Positions 18,970-27,505 of a DNA stretch of 64,000 bases are shown one piece after another (the stretch's first letter is position 1; the number at the start of each line of letters is the position of its first letter). Location of the stretch: positions 1-64,000 of the forward strand of contig NZ_JAERRH010000002.1 in assembly GCF_016741855.1 (NCBI RefSeq). The letters are read 5' to 3'. The stretch is from Streptomyces musisoli. GTDB lineage: Bacteria > Actinomycetota > Actinomycetes > Streptomycetales > Streptomycetaceae. The notes beneath the pieces are model-generated. The model was given only the letters and a program-made list of their open reading frames with translations, did not search any database and was not told the DNA's origin. The position numbers were made by a program, and so were the translations under genes.

Positions 18970-19857
18970 ATGGCCGCGCCCCTCCGCGTCAAGCGCCAGC
19001 TCCTGGTCAGCCCCTGGCTGTTCGCCGCACCCGGGCTGCTGATCACCGGCGCCTTCGTGCTCTACCCCTTCGCCTCCACCCTCGCGAACTCCTTCACCGA
19101 CCGCCGCACCCTGCTCCCCGGCCACTTCGTGGGCCTCGCCAACTTCCGCGAGCTGCTCCACGACGACATGTTCTGGACCGGCCTGCGCAACAGCTTCCTG
19201 TACATCCTGGGCGTCGTCCCGGCGCTCGTCGTGCTGCCGCTGCTGCTCGCCCTGCTGGTGCGGAAGAACATCCCCGGGATCACCTTCTTCCGCTCCGCCT
19301 TCTACACCCCGGTCGTCGCCTCCATCGTCGTGGTGGGCCTGATCTGGGTGTGGCTGCTGGACGAGCGCGGCCTGGTCAACTCGCTGCTGGAGAGCGTGGG
19401 CATCGGCCGGATCGGCTTCCTCAGCGACCAGTGGCTGCTCCTGCTGAGCGCCATGGCCGTGACGGTGTGGAAGGGCCTCGGCTACTACATGATCATCTAT
19501 CTGGCCGCGCTCGCGAACGTCCCGCGCGAACTGCACGAGGCCGCGGCCGTGGACGGCGCCGGACCGGTGCGCCGCTTCCTCTCCGTCACCGTGCCCGCCG
19601 TACGGTCCACGATGGTGCTGGTCGCCGCGCTCTCCTCGGTCGCCGCCTTCAAGGTGTTCTCCGAGGTCTACCTGATGGCCGGCCCGAACGGCGGCCCGGC
19701 CGGCGAGGACACCACCCTCGTCATGCTCGTGCAGCGCACCGGCACCGGCCTGACCGGCCGGGTCGGCTACGCCTCCGCCCTCTCCGTCGTCGTCTTCGTC
19801 GTCACCGTCGCCCTGATGCTGCTCGTGCTGCGCGCCGACCGGAGGGAGGAGAGGTGA
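18970..19857 (+). CDS. ABC sugar permease, MalF-like
   Basis: This 295-residue inner-membrane permease has six predicted spans, starting LLVSPWLFAAPGLLITGAFVLYPF. It carries the cytoplasmic EAA loop ELHEAAAVDGAGPVRRFLSVTVP that contacts the ATPase. It pairs with the next gene to form the channel for the glycan binding protein. The ATG lies only five bases after the previous stop and lacks a strong ribosome-binding site, pointing to coupling. Its stop overlaps the next GTG in a GTGA junction. Confidence 0.92.
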   Translation: MAAPLRVKRQLLVSPWLFAAPGLLITGAFVLYPFASTLANSFTDRRTLLPGHFVGLANFRELLHDDMFWTGLRNSFLYILGVVPALVVLPLLLALLVRKNIPGITFFRSAFYTPVVASIVVVGLIWVWLLDERGLVNSLLESVGIGRIGFLSDQWLLLLSAMAVTVWKGLGYYMIIYLAALANVPRELHEAAAVDGAGPVRRFLSVTVPAVRSTMVLVAALSSVAAFKVFSEVYLMAGPNGGPAGEDTTLVMLVQRTGTGLTGRVGYASALSVVVFVVTVALMLLVLRADRREER

Positions 19858-20762
19858 GCGTCCTGGAGAAGGTGCGGCCCGAGCGGCCGGCCACCGCCGC
19901 CGCCCGGGAGCCGCGCGTCACCGACGAGCACGGCCGCCGCGTCCGGACCGGGGAACTGGTCTGGCGGTACCTGCTGCTGCTCGCCGTCCTCGCCCTGACC
20001 GTCGGCCCGTTCCTGTGGCAGCTGTCCACCTCCCTCAAGGGACCCACCGAGGACATCTACGGCTCACCGCCCAGGTTCCTGCCCGCCCACCCCACCCTGC
20101 ACAACTACACCCGGGTCGCCGACACCATCCCGGTCTGGGACTACGCCCTGAACTCCCTGAAGGTCGCCGCCGCCAACGTCGTGACCAACTGCGTCGGTTC
20201 GGCCCTCGCCGGGTACGCCCTGGCCCGGCTGCGCTACCGCGGCCGGCGCGTCACCACGCTCGTCTTCGTGCTGGCGATGCTCGTCCCCGTCGAGGGCATC
20301 GTCATCGCCCAGTTCACCACCATGCGCGAACTGGGCCTGAACAACACCCTGATCGGAGTGGTCCTGCCCGGCGCGATCGGCGCCATGAACGTGCTGCTGA
20401 TGCGCAACGCCTTCCGCAACCTGCCCTACGAGATCGAGGAGGCGGCCTACGTCGACGGCGCCAACGTCTGGCAGCGGTTCCTGCGCGTCGCCCTGCCCTC
20501 GGTGAAGGGGACGGTGGCCGTCGTCGCGATCTTCGCCTTCATGGGCGCCTGGGACGACTTCCTGTGGCCGCTGATCGTCCTCAGCGACCCGTCCAAGTTC
20601 ACCCTGACCATCGGCCTCGACTACCTGCACGGCACCTTCGCCAACGACGAGCGCCTCGTCGCCGCGGGCACCGTGATCGCCGTGGCCCCGCTCATCACCC
20701 TGTTCGCCTGCCTCCAGCGGTACTTCTTCCGCGGGGTCGGCGAAGGGGCCGTCAAGGGCTGA
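19854..20762 (+). CDS. ABC sugar permease, MalG-like
   Basis: This 302-residue membrane protein is the second half of the heterodimeric sugar channel. An N-terminal charged tail of about 38 residues precedes the first span (YLLLLAVLALTVGPFLWQLS). The EAA loop reads EIEEAAYVDGANVWQRFLRVALP. The GTG start overlaps the upstream stop by four bases, with GGAGGGAGGAGAG as a very strong ribosome-binding site. It sits 38 bases before the GH5 gene in the same operon. Confidence 0.92.
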   Translation: MSVLEKVRPERPATAAAREPRVTDEHGRRVRTGELVWRYLLLLAVLALTVGPFLWQLSTSLKGPTEDIYGSPPRFLPAHPTLHNYTRVADTIPVWDYALNSLKVAAANVVTNCVGSALAGYALARLRYRGRRVTTLVFVLAMLVPVEGIVIAQFTTMRELGLNNTLIGVVLPGAIGAMNVLLMRNAFRNLPYEIEEAAYVDGANVWQRFLRVALPSVKGTVAVVAIFAFMGAWDDFLWPLIVLSDPSKFTLTIGLDYLHGTFANDERLVAAGTVIAVAPLITLFACLQRYFFRGVGEGAVKG

Positions 20763-20800
20763 CCGACGTCAACCGCTTCCCGAGGACAGCTAGGACATCC

Positions 20801-22060
20801 ATGCCTCCTGACGTGCGCTTCGGCGTCAACTACACGCCCAGCGAAGGATGGTTCCACCACTGGCTCGACTTCGACCTCGACTCCGTGCGCGCCGACCTCG
20901 ACACGATCGCCGCGCTCGGTCTCGACCACATCCGGGTCTTTCCGCTGTGGCCGTACTTCCAGCCCAACCGCACCCTGATCCGCCCTCACGCCGTCGACCA
21001 GCTCGTGGCCCTGACCGACGCCGCCGCCGAACGCGGCCTGGACGTCAACGTGGACGGCCTGCAGGGCCACTTGAGCAGCTTCGACTTCCTGCCGGCCTGG
21101 ACGCGCACCTGGCACCGCCGCAACCTCTTCACCGACCCGGACGTGACCGACGGCCAGGCCGCCTACCTGCGCACCCTCGCCGCCGCCCTCGCCGACCGGC
21201 CGGGCTTCATCGGCATGACCGTCGGCAACGAGGTCAACCAGTTCGCCGCCGGACCCCACCCCGACCCCGACCGCATCACGGCCGAGGAGGCCGCACGCTG
21301 GCTCGAGCGGATGCTCGCCGCCTGCGCCGAGGGCGCCCCCGGCCGGCTGCATCTGCACGCCTCCTACGACGCCGCCTGGTACCAGGACGACCAGCCCTTC
21401 ACCCCCGGACACTCCGCCCGGCTCGGCGCCGTCACCGCCGTGCACTCCTGGGTGTTCAACGGAACCGCCCAGCGTCACGGCCGCACCTCCGTGCCGGCCG
21501 AGCACCATGCCGCCTACCTGGTCGAACTGAGCAAGGCATGGGCGGACGAGCCGCACCGGCCGGTGTGGCTCCAGGAGGTCGGCGCCCCCGCGCCCCTCGT
21601 ACCCGCCGAGCACGCCGCCGCCTTCGCCGAGGCCACGATCGGACACGTCCTGGACTGCCCCGACCTGTGGGGCGTGACCTGGTGGTGCTCCCACGACGTC
21701 TCGCGCAGGCTCGCCGACTTCCCCGAACTCGAGTACTCCCTCGGCCTGTTCACCGACGAACGGCAGCCGAAGGACATCGCCCGCGTCCTGGCCGACGCGG
21801 CGGCCCACCGGGTACCGCACACCCCAGCGGCACGCGGCACGGCCCTCGTCGTGCCCGCCGAGCCTGCCCACCGCTCCCGCTGCGCGCCCGGCGGCGACGT
21901 CTTCGACGCCTTCTTCCGGCTCGTCGCCGACGGCGCCCGCCCGACCACCGTCCTCGACACGCGCGCCGACGACAGGGACCACCTCGACGCGCGCGGCATC
22001 ACCGAGGTCGTCACTCCCGACCAGGTACTCCCCACCCCCCAAGGAGGCACCCGCTCGTGA
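20801..22060 (+). CDS. GH5-like glycoside hydrolase, probable beta-mannosidase/mannanase type
   Basis: This 419-residue TIM-barrel glycosidase has no signal peptide, so it acts in the cytosol on imported sugars. The acid/base glutamate is Glu144 in TVGNEVNQF and the nucleophile is Glu259 in VWLQEVGAP, the GH5/clan-A arrangement. The N-terminus RFGVNYTPSEGWFHHW and IRVFPLWPYFQPN are substrate-site motifs. Some GH5 subfamilies (for example GH5_18) remove the core beta-mannose of N-glycans. With GH85 and GH38 beside it that is the best guess, but the subfamily cannot be fixed by eye. About 60 residues at the C-terminus look like an added small domain. Its stop overlaps the GH85 start (GTGA). Confidence 0.8.
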   Translation: MPPDVRFGVNYTPSEGWFHHWLDFDLDSVRADLDTIAALGLDHIRVFPLWPYFQPNRTLIRPHAVDQLVALTDAAAERGLDVNVDGLQGHLSSFDFLPAWTRTWHRRNLFTDPDVTDGQAAYLRTLAAALADRPGFIGMTVGNEVNQFAAGPHPDPDRITAEEAARWLERMLAACAEGAPGRLHLHASYDAAWYQDDQPFTPGHSARLGAVTAVHSWVFNGTAQRHGRTSVPAEHHAAYLVELSKAWADEPHRPVWLQEVGAPAPLVPAEHAAAFAEATIGHVLDCPDLWGVTWWCSHDVSRRLADFPELEYSLGLFTDERQPKDIARVLADAAAHRVPHTPAARGTALVVPAEPAHRSRCAPGGDVFDAFFRLVADGARPTTVLDTRADDRDHLDARGITEVVTPDQVLPTPQGGTRS

Positions 22061-24090
22061 ACCCCACCAGACGCACCGTCCTGATCGCCGGCACCGCCGC
22101 GGCCACCGCCGCCCTGGCCCCCTCGCCGTACGCCTCGGCGGCCCCGCGAGCCGCCGCCGCGACCCCGCCGTACGCCTCGTACTGGTACCCGGACACGCTG
22201 CCCGCCGGCAGCCCCGGCCCCGGCATCACCTGGCGCGGCCTGAAGAGCTGGCGCGCGGCCGACGACCCCGACCTCGCCTGCAACGCCGCCTCCGTACCGC
22301 TCGCCCCCCGCTTCACCCCGACCCCGGCGAACACCACCGCCCGGGCCGGACAGGCCCGCGTCCAGGCGCTGGTCTCCTTCGGACCGACGTCGGGCAACCC
22401 CTCCCAGGGCTCGGCCACCGCCGACTACTACGCCCTCACCCACTGGGCCTACCTCGACGAGCTGGTGTTCTGGGGCGGCTCGGCCGGCGAGGGCCTGATC
22501 CTCGCGCCGAACGCGCCCGTCGTGGACGCGGCCCACCGGCACGGCGTCCCCGTCCTCGGGAACATCTTCCTGCCCCCGGTGGCCTACGGCGGACAGCTCC
22601 AGTGGACCCGGGACCTGGTGCAGCAGGACGCCGACGGGCACTACCCGCTCGCCGCGCAACTCGTCGAGGTGGCTTCGGCCCACGGCTTCGACGGCTGGTT
22701 CGTGAACGCCGAGACGGGCGGCGGGAACACCGCGCTCGGCACGGCCATGCTGGGCTTCATGAGGGAGCTGAAGGCGCTCGCGGCGGCCAGGGGGCAGCGG
22801 GTGACCTGGTACGACGCGATGACCGTGAACGGCACGGTCAGCTGGCAGGGCGCCCTGAACAGTCAGAACCAGGCCTTCTTCCAGGCCGCCGACGACATGT
22901 TCGTGGACTTCCGGTGGAGCGCGGCCACGCTCGCCTCGTCCGGCACCAGGGCACAGCGTCTGGGCCGCAGCCGCTACCAGCTGTGGGCCGGCGTCGACGT
23001 CGAGTCGAACGGGTCCGGTACCTATGCGGACTGGGACGCGATCGTGCCGGCCGGCAAGCCGCACATCGCCTCGATCGGCTTCTACCGGCCCGAGTGGACG
23101 CGCAACCACCTGCCCGCCGACCAGCGTGCCCCCGAGGACTTCCACGCCGCCGACGACCGGTTCTGGACGGGACGGTCGCTCGATCCCTCGCGGCCGGACG
23201 CGGGCGATCCGTGGCGGGCGCCGGCGGTGTCCGTGGCGGACCGGTCGACGGTGATCTCGGTGCCGTTCGCGAGCGTGTTCAACACCGGACACGGACTGCG
23301 CTGGTACGAGGAGGGCACCGTCACCTCGGACGCGCCCTGGAACCACCTCGGGCTCCAGGACCGGCTGCCGTCGCGCCGGTGGGTGGTGCGGACGGCGGGG
23401 GAGCGGCCGGTGGTCTCCTTCGACTTCGCGGACGCCTGGCGGGGCGGGAGCAGTGTGCTGGTCACGGGTGAACCGGATCAGCCCGCGGTGGTGGACCTGT
23501 ACGCGACCCGACTGCCGACCGGTGCGGACACGGTTGTCGACCTGACGTACCGGAGCGAGTCTGGGGAGGTGAACGTCGAACTGGCGGTGGCGACGGCCGA
23601 ACCGGGTAAGGCGGGGGCGGCACCGCCCTACAGGTATCTGGCCGTGACCCCGGGTGCCCGGGTGAAGCCTGTCGACGGCTGGCGGACCGTGACCGTGCCG
23701 CTCGCCGCGCTGTCCGGCACCGTCCACGCCCTCGGCGTCCGGCTCACCGCCACCGGGGGCCCGGTGCGCTGGCGGCTGGGCGGTCTCGCGGTCCGCCCCG
23801 GCGGCACCCCGCCGGTTCCCGCCGCGCCCTCCGCCGCCCGCGTCACCGCGGCGAACGGCGGCGATCTCCGCCTCGCCTGGGACCCCGCCCCCGGCACCGT
23901 CCGCCACTACACCCTCCACCGCCTCCTCCCCGACGGCACCCGCCGCTTCCTCGGCGCCACCGGCCAGCGCGCCTACCACCTCGCCGGCCTGCGGCCCGAA
24001 CAGGGAGAGACCACGGCACGGTTCGAAGTGCGCGCCGTGGGGGAGCTCTACAACGCCTCGGCCCCCGTGACCGTCACCCACCCCTGGTAA
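22057..24090 (+). CDS. Secreted GH85 endo-beta-N-acetylglucosaminidase
   Basis: This 677-residue exported enzyme cuts between the two GlcNAc residues of N-glycan cores, freeing glycans from glycoproteins. The N-terminus (NPTRRTVLIAGTAAATAALAP) is a twin-arginine-like signal. The catalytic pair is Asn217 and Glu219 in FDGWFVNAETGGG, the NxE motif of GH85 substrate-assisted catalysis. WYDAMTVNGTVSWQ and SIGFYRPEW are further family features. A jelly-roll-like region (about 400-560) and a fibronectin-III-like C-terminal domain (about 585-677) follow. The GTG at 22057 has AAGGAGG nine bases upstream. It supplies the substrate for the ABC system encoded upstream in the same operon. Confidence 0.92.
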   Translation: MNPTRRTVLIAGTAAATAALAPSPYASAAPRAAAATPPYASYWYPDTLPAGSPGPGITWRGLKSWRAADDPDLACNAASVPLAPRFTPTPANTTARAGQARVQALVSFGPTSGNPSQGSATADYYALTHWAYLDELVFWGGSAGEGLILAPNAPVVDAAHRHGVPVLGNIFLPPVAYGGQLQWTRDLVQQDADGHYPLAAQLVEVASAHGFDGWFVNAETGGGNTALGTAMLGFMRELKALAAARGQRVTWYDAMTVNGTVSWQGALNSQNQAFFQAADDMFVDFRWSAATLASSGTRAQRLGRSRYQLWAGVDVESNGSGTYADWDAIVPAGKPHIASIGFYRPEWTRNHLPADQRAPEDFHAADDRFWTGRSLDPSRPDAGDPWRAPAVSVADRSTVISVPFASVFNTGHGLRWYEEGTVTSDAPWNHLGLQDRLPSRRWVVRTAGERPVVSFDFADAWRGGSSVLVTGEPDQPAVVDLYATRLPTGADTVVDLTYRSESGEVNVELAVATAEPGKAGAAPPYRYLAVTPGARVKPVDGWRTVTVPLAALSGTVHALGVRLTATGGPVRWRLGGLAVRPGGTPPVPAAPSAARVTAANGGDLRLAWDPAPGTVRHYTLHRLLPDGTRRFLGATGQRAYHLAGLRPEQGETTARFEVRAVGELYNASAPVTVTHPW

Positions 24091-24101
24091 CCACCCCCTG
24101 G

Positions 24102-24156
24102 CCATCACCCCCCGGTGATCAACCCCCCGGCGATCACCCCTTGGTCATCACCCGGA
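24102..24156. repeat. 14-15-bp tandem repeat between GH85 and GH38
   Basis: Four ATCA(A/C)CCC-type units start at 24104, 24118, 24133 and 24147, in the 87-bp gap before the GH38 gene. The gap is otherwise empty apart from the GH38 ribosome-binding site, so the repeats may mark an internal RNA hairpin or simply slippage. Confidence 0.65.
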
Positions 24157-24177
24157 ACCCCGCAGGGAGCAGACCGC

Positions 24178-27100
24178 ATGCATGACGACCGCACTCTGGT
24201 GGAAGCCCGCCTCAGGCGCGTCCTCGACGAACGTATCCGCCCTGCCGTGTACCCCGAGTCCGTGCCGCTCCAGGTCGCGGTGTGGCACGCGCCCGGCGAG
24301 CCCGTACCGGTCGCCGAGGGACTCGCCGCAGAGCCCGAGCCGATGGAGACGGGCGCCCGGTGGGGTGCCCCCTGGGGCACCAGCTGGTTCCGGGTGACCG
24401 GGACCGTGCCCGAGGCGTGGGCCGGGAGGACCGTCGAGGCCCTGCTGGACCTGGGCTTCGACGAGAACATGCCCGGCTTCCAGTGCGAGGGCCTGGTCTA
24501 CCGGCCCGACGGCACGCCGGTGAAGGGCCTCAACCCGCGCAACCAGTGGGTGCGGATCGGCGCGCCCGTCGCGGGCGGCGAGGAGGTGCGCCTGCACATC
24601 GAGGCCGCCTCCAACCCCGTCATCCTGGACTACCACCCCTTCCGGCCCACGTCGCTCGGCGACCGGCACACCGCCGGGCGGGAGCCGCAGTACACGCTGG
24701 CCCGCATGGACCTCGCGCTCTTCGACGAGACCGTGTGGCAGCTGGTGCTGGACCTGGAGGTGCTCGGCGAGCTGATGGCCGAGCTGCCCGTGGACTCCGC
24801 GCGCCGCCACGACGTCCTGCGCGCGGTCGAGGGGGCCCTGGACGCCGTCGACCTCCAGGACGTGAACGGCACGGCGGACCGGGCCCGGCAGCGGCTCACC
24901 GGTGTGCTGTCGGCCCCGGCCGTGCCGTCCGCGCACCGGATCAGCGCCGTCGGGCACGCACACATCGACTCGGCGTGGCTGTGGCCGCTGCGCGAGACCG
25001 TGCGCAAGGTGGCCCGTACGACGTCCAACATGACCGCGCTCATCGAGGACGAGCCGGAGTTCGTGTTCGCCATGTCCCAGGCGCAGCAGTGGGCCTGGGT
25101 GAAGGAGCACCGGCCCGAGGTGTGGGCGCGGGTGAAGAAGGCCGTGGCGGAGGGGCGGTTCGTACCGGCCGGCGGGATGTGGGTGGAGTCGGACACCAAT
25201 ATGCCCGGGTCGGAGGCGATGGCCCGCCAGTTCGTGCACGGCAAGCGGTTCTTCCTCGACGAGTTCGGCATCGAGAACGAGGAGGCGTGGCTGCCGGACA
25301 CGTTCGGCTTCGCCGCGGGCCTCCCGCAGATCATCAAGGCGGCCGGCTCCAAGTGGCTGCTGACGCAGAAGATCTCCTGGTCGCAGACGAACAAGTTCCC
25401 GCACCACACCTTCCACTGGGAGGGCATCGACGGCACCCGGATCTTCACGCACTTCCCGCCCGTCGACACCTACAACTGCTCGATGAGGGGCAGCGAGATC
25501 GCCCACGCGGTCCGTAACTTCAGGGACAAGGGCAGGGCCCGGCACTCCCTCGCGCCCACCGGCTGGGGCGACGGAGGCGGCGGCACGACCCGGGAGATGG
25601 TCGCCAAGGCGGCCCGGCTGCGCGACCTGGAGGGCTCGGCCACCGTCACCTGGGAGACACCGCGCGCGTTCTTCGAGAAGGCCGAGGCCGAGTACCCCGC
25701 ACCGCCCGTCTGGGTCGGCGAGCTGTACCTCGAACTGCACCGGGCGACCCTCACCAGCCAGGCGAAGACCAAGCAGGGCAACCGGCGCAGCGAACACCTG
25801 CTGCGCGAGGCCGAACTGTGGGCGGCCACCGCGGCCGTGCGCGCCGGGTTCCCCTATCCGTACGCGGAGTTGGACCGCATCTGGAAGACGGTCCTGCTGC
25901 ACCAGTTCCACGACATCCTGCCCGGCTCGTCGATCGCCTGGGTGCACCGGGAGGCCCGGGCGACGTACGGGCGCGTGGCCGCCGAGCTGACCGCGATCAT
26001 CGAGGGCGCCCAGCGCGCGCTCGCCGGGGAGGGCAGCACGCCGCTGGTCTTCAACGCGGCTCCGCACACCCGCCATGGTGTCCCGGCAGGCGGTGCCGCG
26101 ACCCCGGCCGCGGCCGGCGGCACCACGGTCGGCGCGCGCGAGGACGGCGGGTTCACACTGGACAACGGCCTGCTGCGGATCGCCGTCGACGCCCGGGGCC
26201 TGGTCGTCTCCGCCTACGACCCCGCAGCCGACCGTGAGGCCATCGCCCCAGGCCAGGCCGCGAACCTCCTCCAGCTGCACCCCGACTTCCCGAACATGTG
26301 GGACGCCTGGGACGTCGACTCGTTCTACCGCAACACGGTCACCGACCTCACCGGCGCCGAGTCGGTCACGGCCGGCGAGGACGGCGCCTCGGTGCGGATC
26401 GTGCGGGCCTTCGGTGCCTCCCGGGTCACCCAGCTGCTGTCGCTGCCGCCCGGTGAGCGGCGGCTGCTCATCGACACCGAGGTCGACTGGCACGAGACGG
26501 AGAAGTTCCTGAAACTGGCCTTCCCGCTCGATCTGCACGCCGAACGGTACGCGTCCGAGACCCAGTTCGGGCACGTGCACCGGCCCACGCACACCAACAC
26601 CTCCTGGGAGGCCGCCAAGTTCGAGGCGTGCAACCACCGGTTCGTACACCTGGAGGAACCCGGCTGGGGCGTGGCCGTCGTCAACGACTCGACGTACGGC
26701 CACGACGTGACCCGCACGGTGCGCGGGGCCGGCGACCGCGGTACGACCACGACGGTCCGGGTGTCGCTGCTGCGCGCGCCGCGCTTTCCCGACCCGGAGA
26801 CCGACCAGGGCGTCCACCGCTTCAGGCACGCCCTGGTTCCCGGTGCCTCCGTCGCCGACGCGGTCCGCGAGGGCTGGCGGATCAATCTGCCGGAACGCTC
26901 CGCGACCGGCGCGCACGACGTCGCCCCGCTGGTCACGGTGGACGACGACGCGGTGGTGGTGACGGCGGTGAAGCTCGCCGACGACGGCAGCGGGGACGTG
27001 GTCGTCCGCTTCCACGAGGCCCACGGCGGCCGGGCCCGGGCCACCCTGACGGCCGGTTTCGAGGTCGCGGACGTCACGGTGACGGACCTGCTGGAGCGAC

Positions 27101-27198
27101 CGGTCGCCGGTGAGGAGCCCCCCGCGCGCGACGGAGAGCGGATCGCCGTACGCCTGCGCCCCTTCGAACTGCGGACCCTGCGGTTCCGGAGGCGCTGA
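24178..27198 (+). CDS. GH38 alpha-mannosidase, cytosolic
   Basis: This 1006-residue retaining alpha-mannosidase has zinc-binding and catalytic motifs: GHAHIDSAWLWPLRETVRK (His260 and Asp264 in the metal site) and WLPDTFGFAAGLPQI (Asp374 as the likely nucleophile). LTQKISWSQTNKFPHHTFHW and FHDILPGSSIAWVH are further GH38 markers. The C-terminal beta-sandwich domains are complete (GWGVAVVNDSTYGHDV). There is no signal peptide, so it trims imported oligomannose in the cytosol. The ATG at 24178 follows GGGAG. It is the last gene of the locus, after the transporter, GH5 and GH85. Its length is normal for the family. Confidence 0.95.
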   Translation: MHDDRTLVEARLRRVLDERIRPAVYPESVPLQVAVWHAPGEPVPVAEGLAAEPEPMETGARWGAPWGTSWFRVTGTVPEAWAGRTVEALLDLGFDENMPGFQCEGLVYRPDGTPVKGLNPRNQWVRIGAPVAGGEEVRLHIEAASNPVILDYHPFRPTSLGDRHTAGREPQYTLARMDLALFDETVWQLVLDLEVLGELMAELPVDSARRHDVLRAVEGALDAVDLQDVNGTADRARQRLTGVLSAPAVPSAHRISAVGHAHIDSAWLWPLRETVRKVARTTSNMTALIEDEPEFVFAMSQAQQWAWVKEHRPEVWARVKKAVAEGRFVPAGGMWVESDTNMPGSEAMARQFVHGKRFFLDEFGIENEEAWLPDTFGFAAGLPQIIKAAGSKWLLTQKISWSQTNKFPHHTFHWEGIDGTRIFTHFPPVDTYNCSMRGSEIAHAVRNFRDKGRARHSLAPTGWGDGGGGTTREMVAKAARLRDLEGSATVTWETPRAFFEKAEAEYPAPPVWVGELYLELHRATLTSQAKTKQGNRRSEHLLREAELWAATAAVRAGFPYPYAELDRIWKTVLLHQFHDILPGSSIAWVHREARATYGRVAAELTAIIEGAQRALAGEGSTPLVFNAAPHTRHGVPAGGAATPAAAGGTTVGAREDGGFTLDNGLLRIAVDARGLVVSAYDPAADREAIAPGQAANLLQLHPDFPNMWDAWDVDSFYRNTVTDLTGAESVTAGEDGASVRIVRAFGASRVTQLLSLPPGERRLLIDTEVDWHETEKFLKLAFPLDLHAERYASETQFGHVHRPTHTNTSWEAAKFEACNHRFVHLEEPGWGVAVVNDSTYGHDVTRTVRGAGDRGTTTTVRVSLLRAPRFPDPETDQGVHRFRHALVPGASVADAVREGWRINLPERSATGAHDVAPLVTVDDDAVVVTAVKLADDGSGDVVVRFHEAHGGRARATLTAGFEVADVTVTDLLERPVAGEEPPARDGERIAVRLRPFELRTLRFRRR

Positions 27199-27229
27199 CT
27201 CGCGCCGGGAAGGCTCTCCTCGCGGAGTC
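27197..27229 (+). terminator. Imperfect hairpin ending the glycan operon
   Basis: GACTCGCG at the GH38 stop pairs with CGCGGAGTC 16 bases later with one bulged base. The position right after the last operon gene suits a terminator. Confidence 0.4.
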
Positions 27230-27505
27230 GTGCGAGCCCTGGCGGTGGACGCGGTCGTCGTGGCCACGTTCCCGGACGACCAGTTGGACGGCCCCCTGGC
27301 CGCCCGGCCCCGCCGGGTCGCGGCGGCCGGCCGCGCCTTCACCGACGTGATCGACTCGGGCGGTGCCGCACGTCGTTGAGTGCGTCCACGACGTCGGCGG
27401 TGATGTCGAGCAGGCGGCGCACCGTCGCGTCCGTGCGGAGGCGGGGCGGGGGTTCGAACTCGTCGCCTGACGCCCCACTGGGCGCGGCGACACCGCGGCC
27501 CGCCT
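27230..27505. other. Gap with possible gene remnant
   Basis: No intact gene was found here. On the minus strand a frame reads RLRTDATVRRLLDITADVV followed by DALNDVRH (about 27360-27455), a plausible helical protein segment. It has no start codon in reach and no continuation, so it may be the remains of a decayed gene. A forward frame ending at 27379 is also open but unconvincing. Confidence 0.3.
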
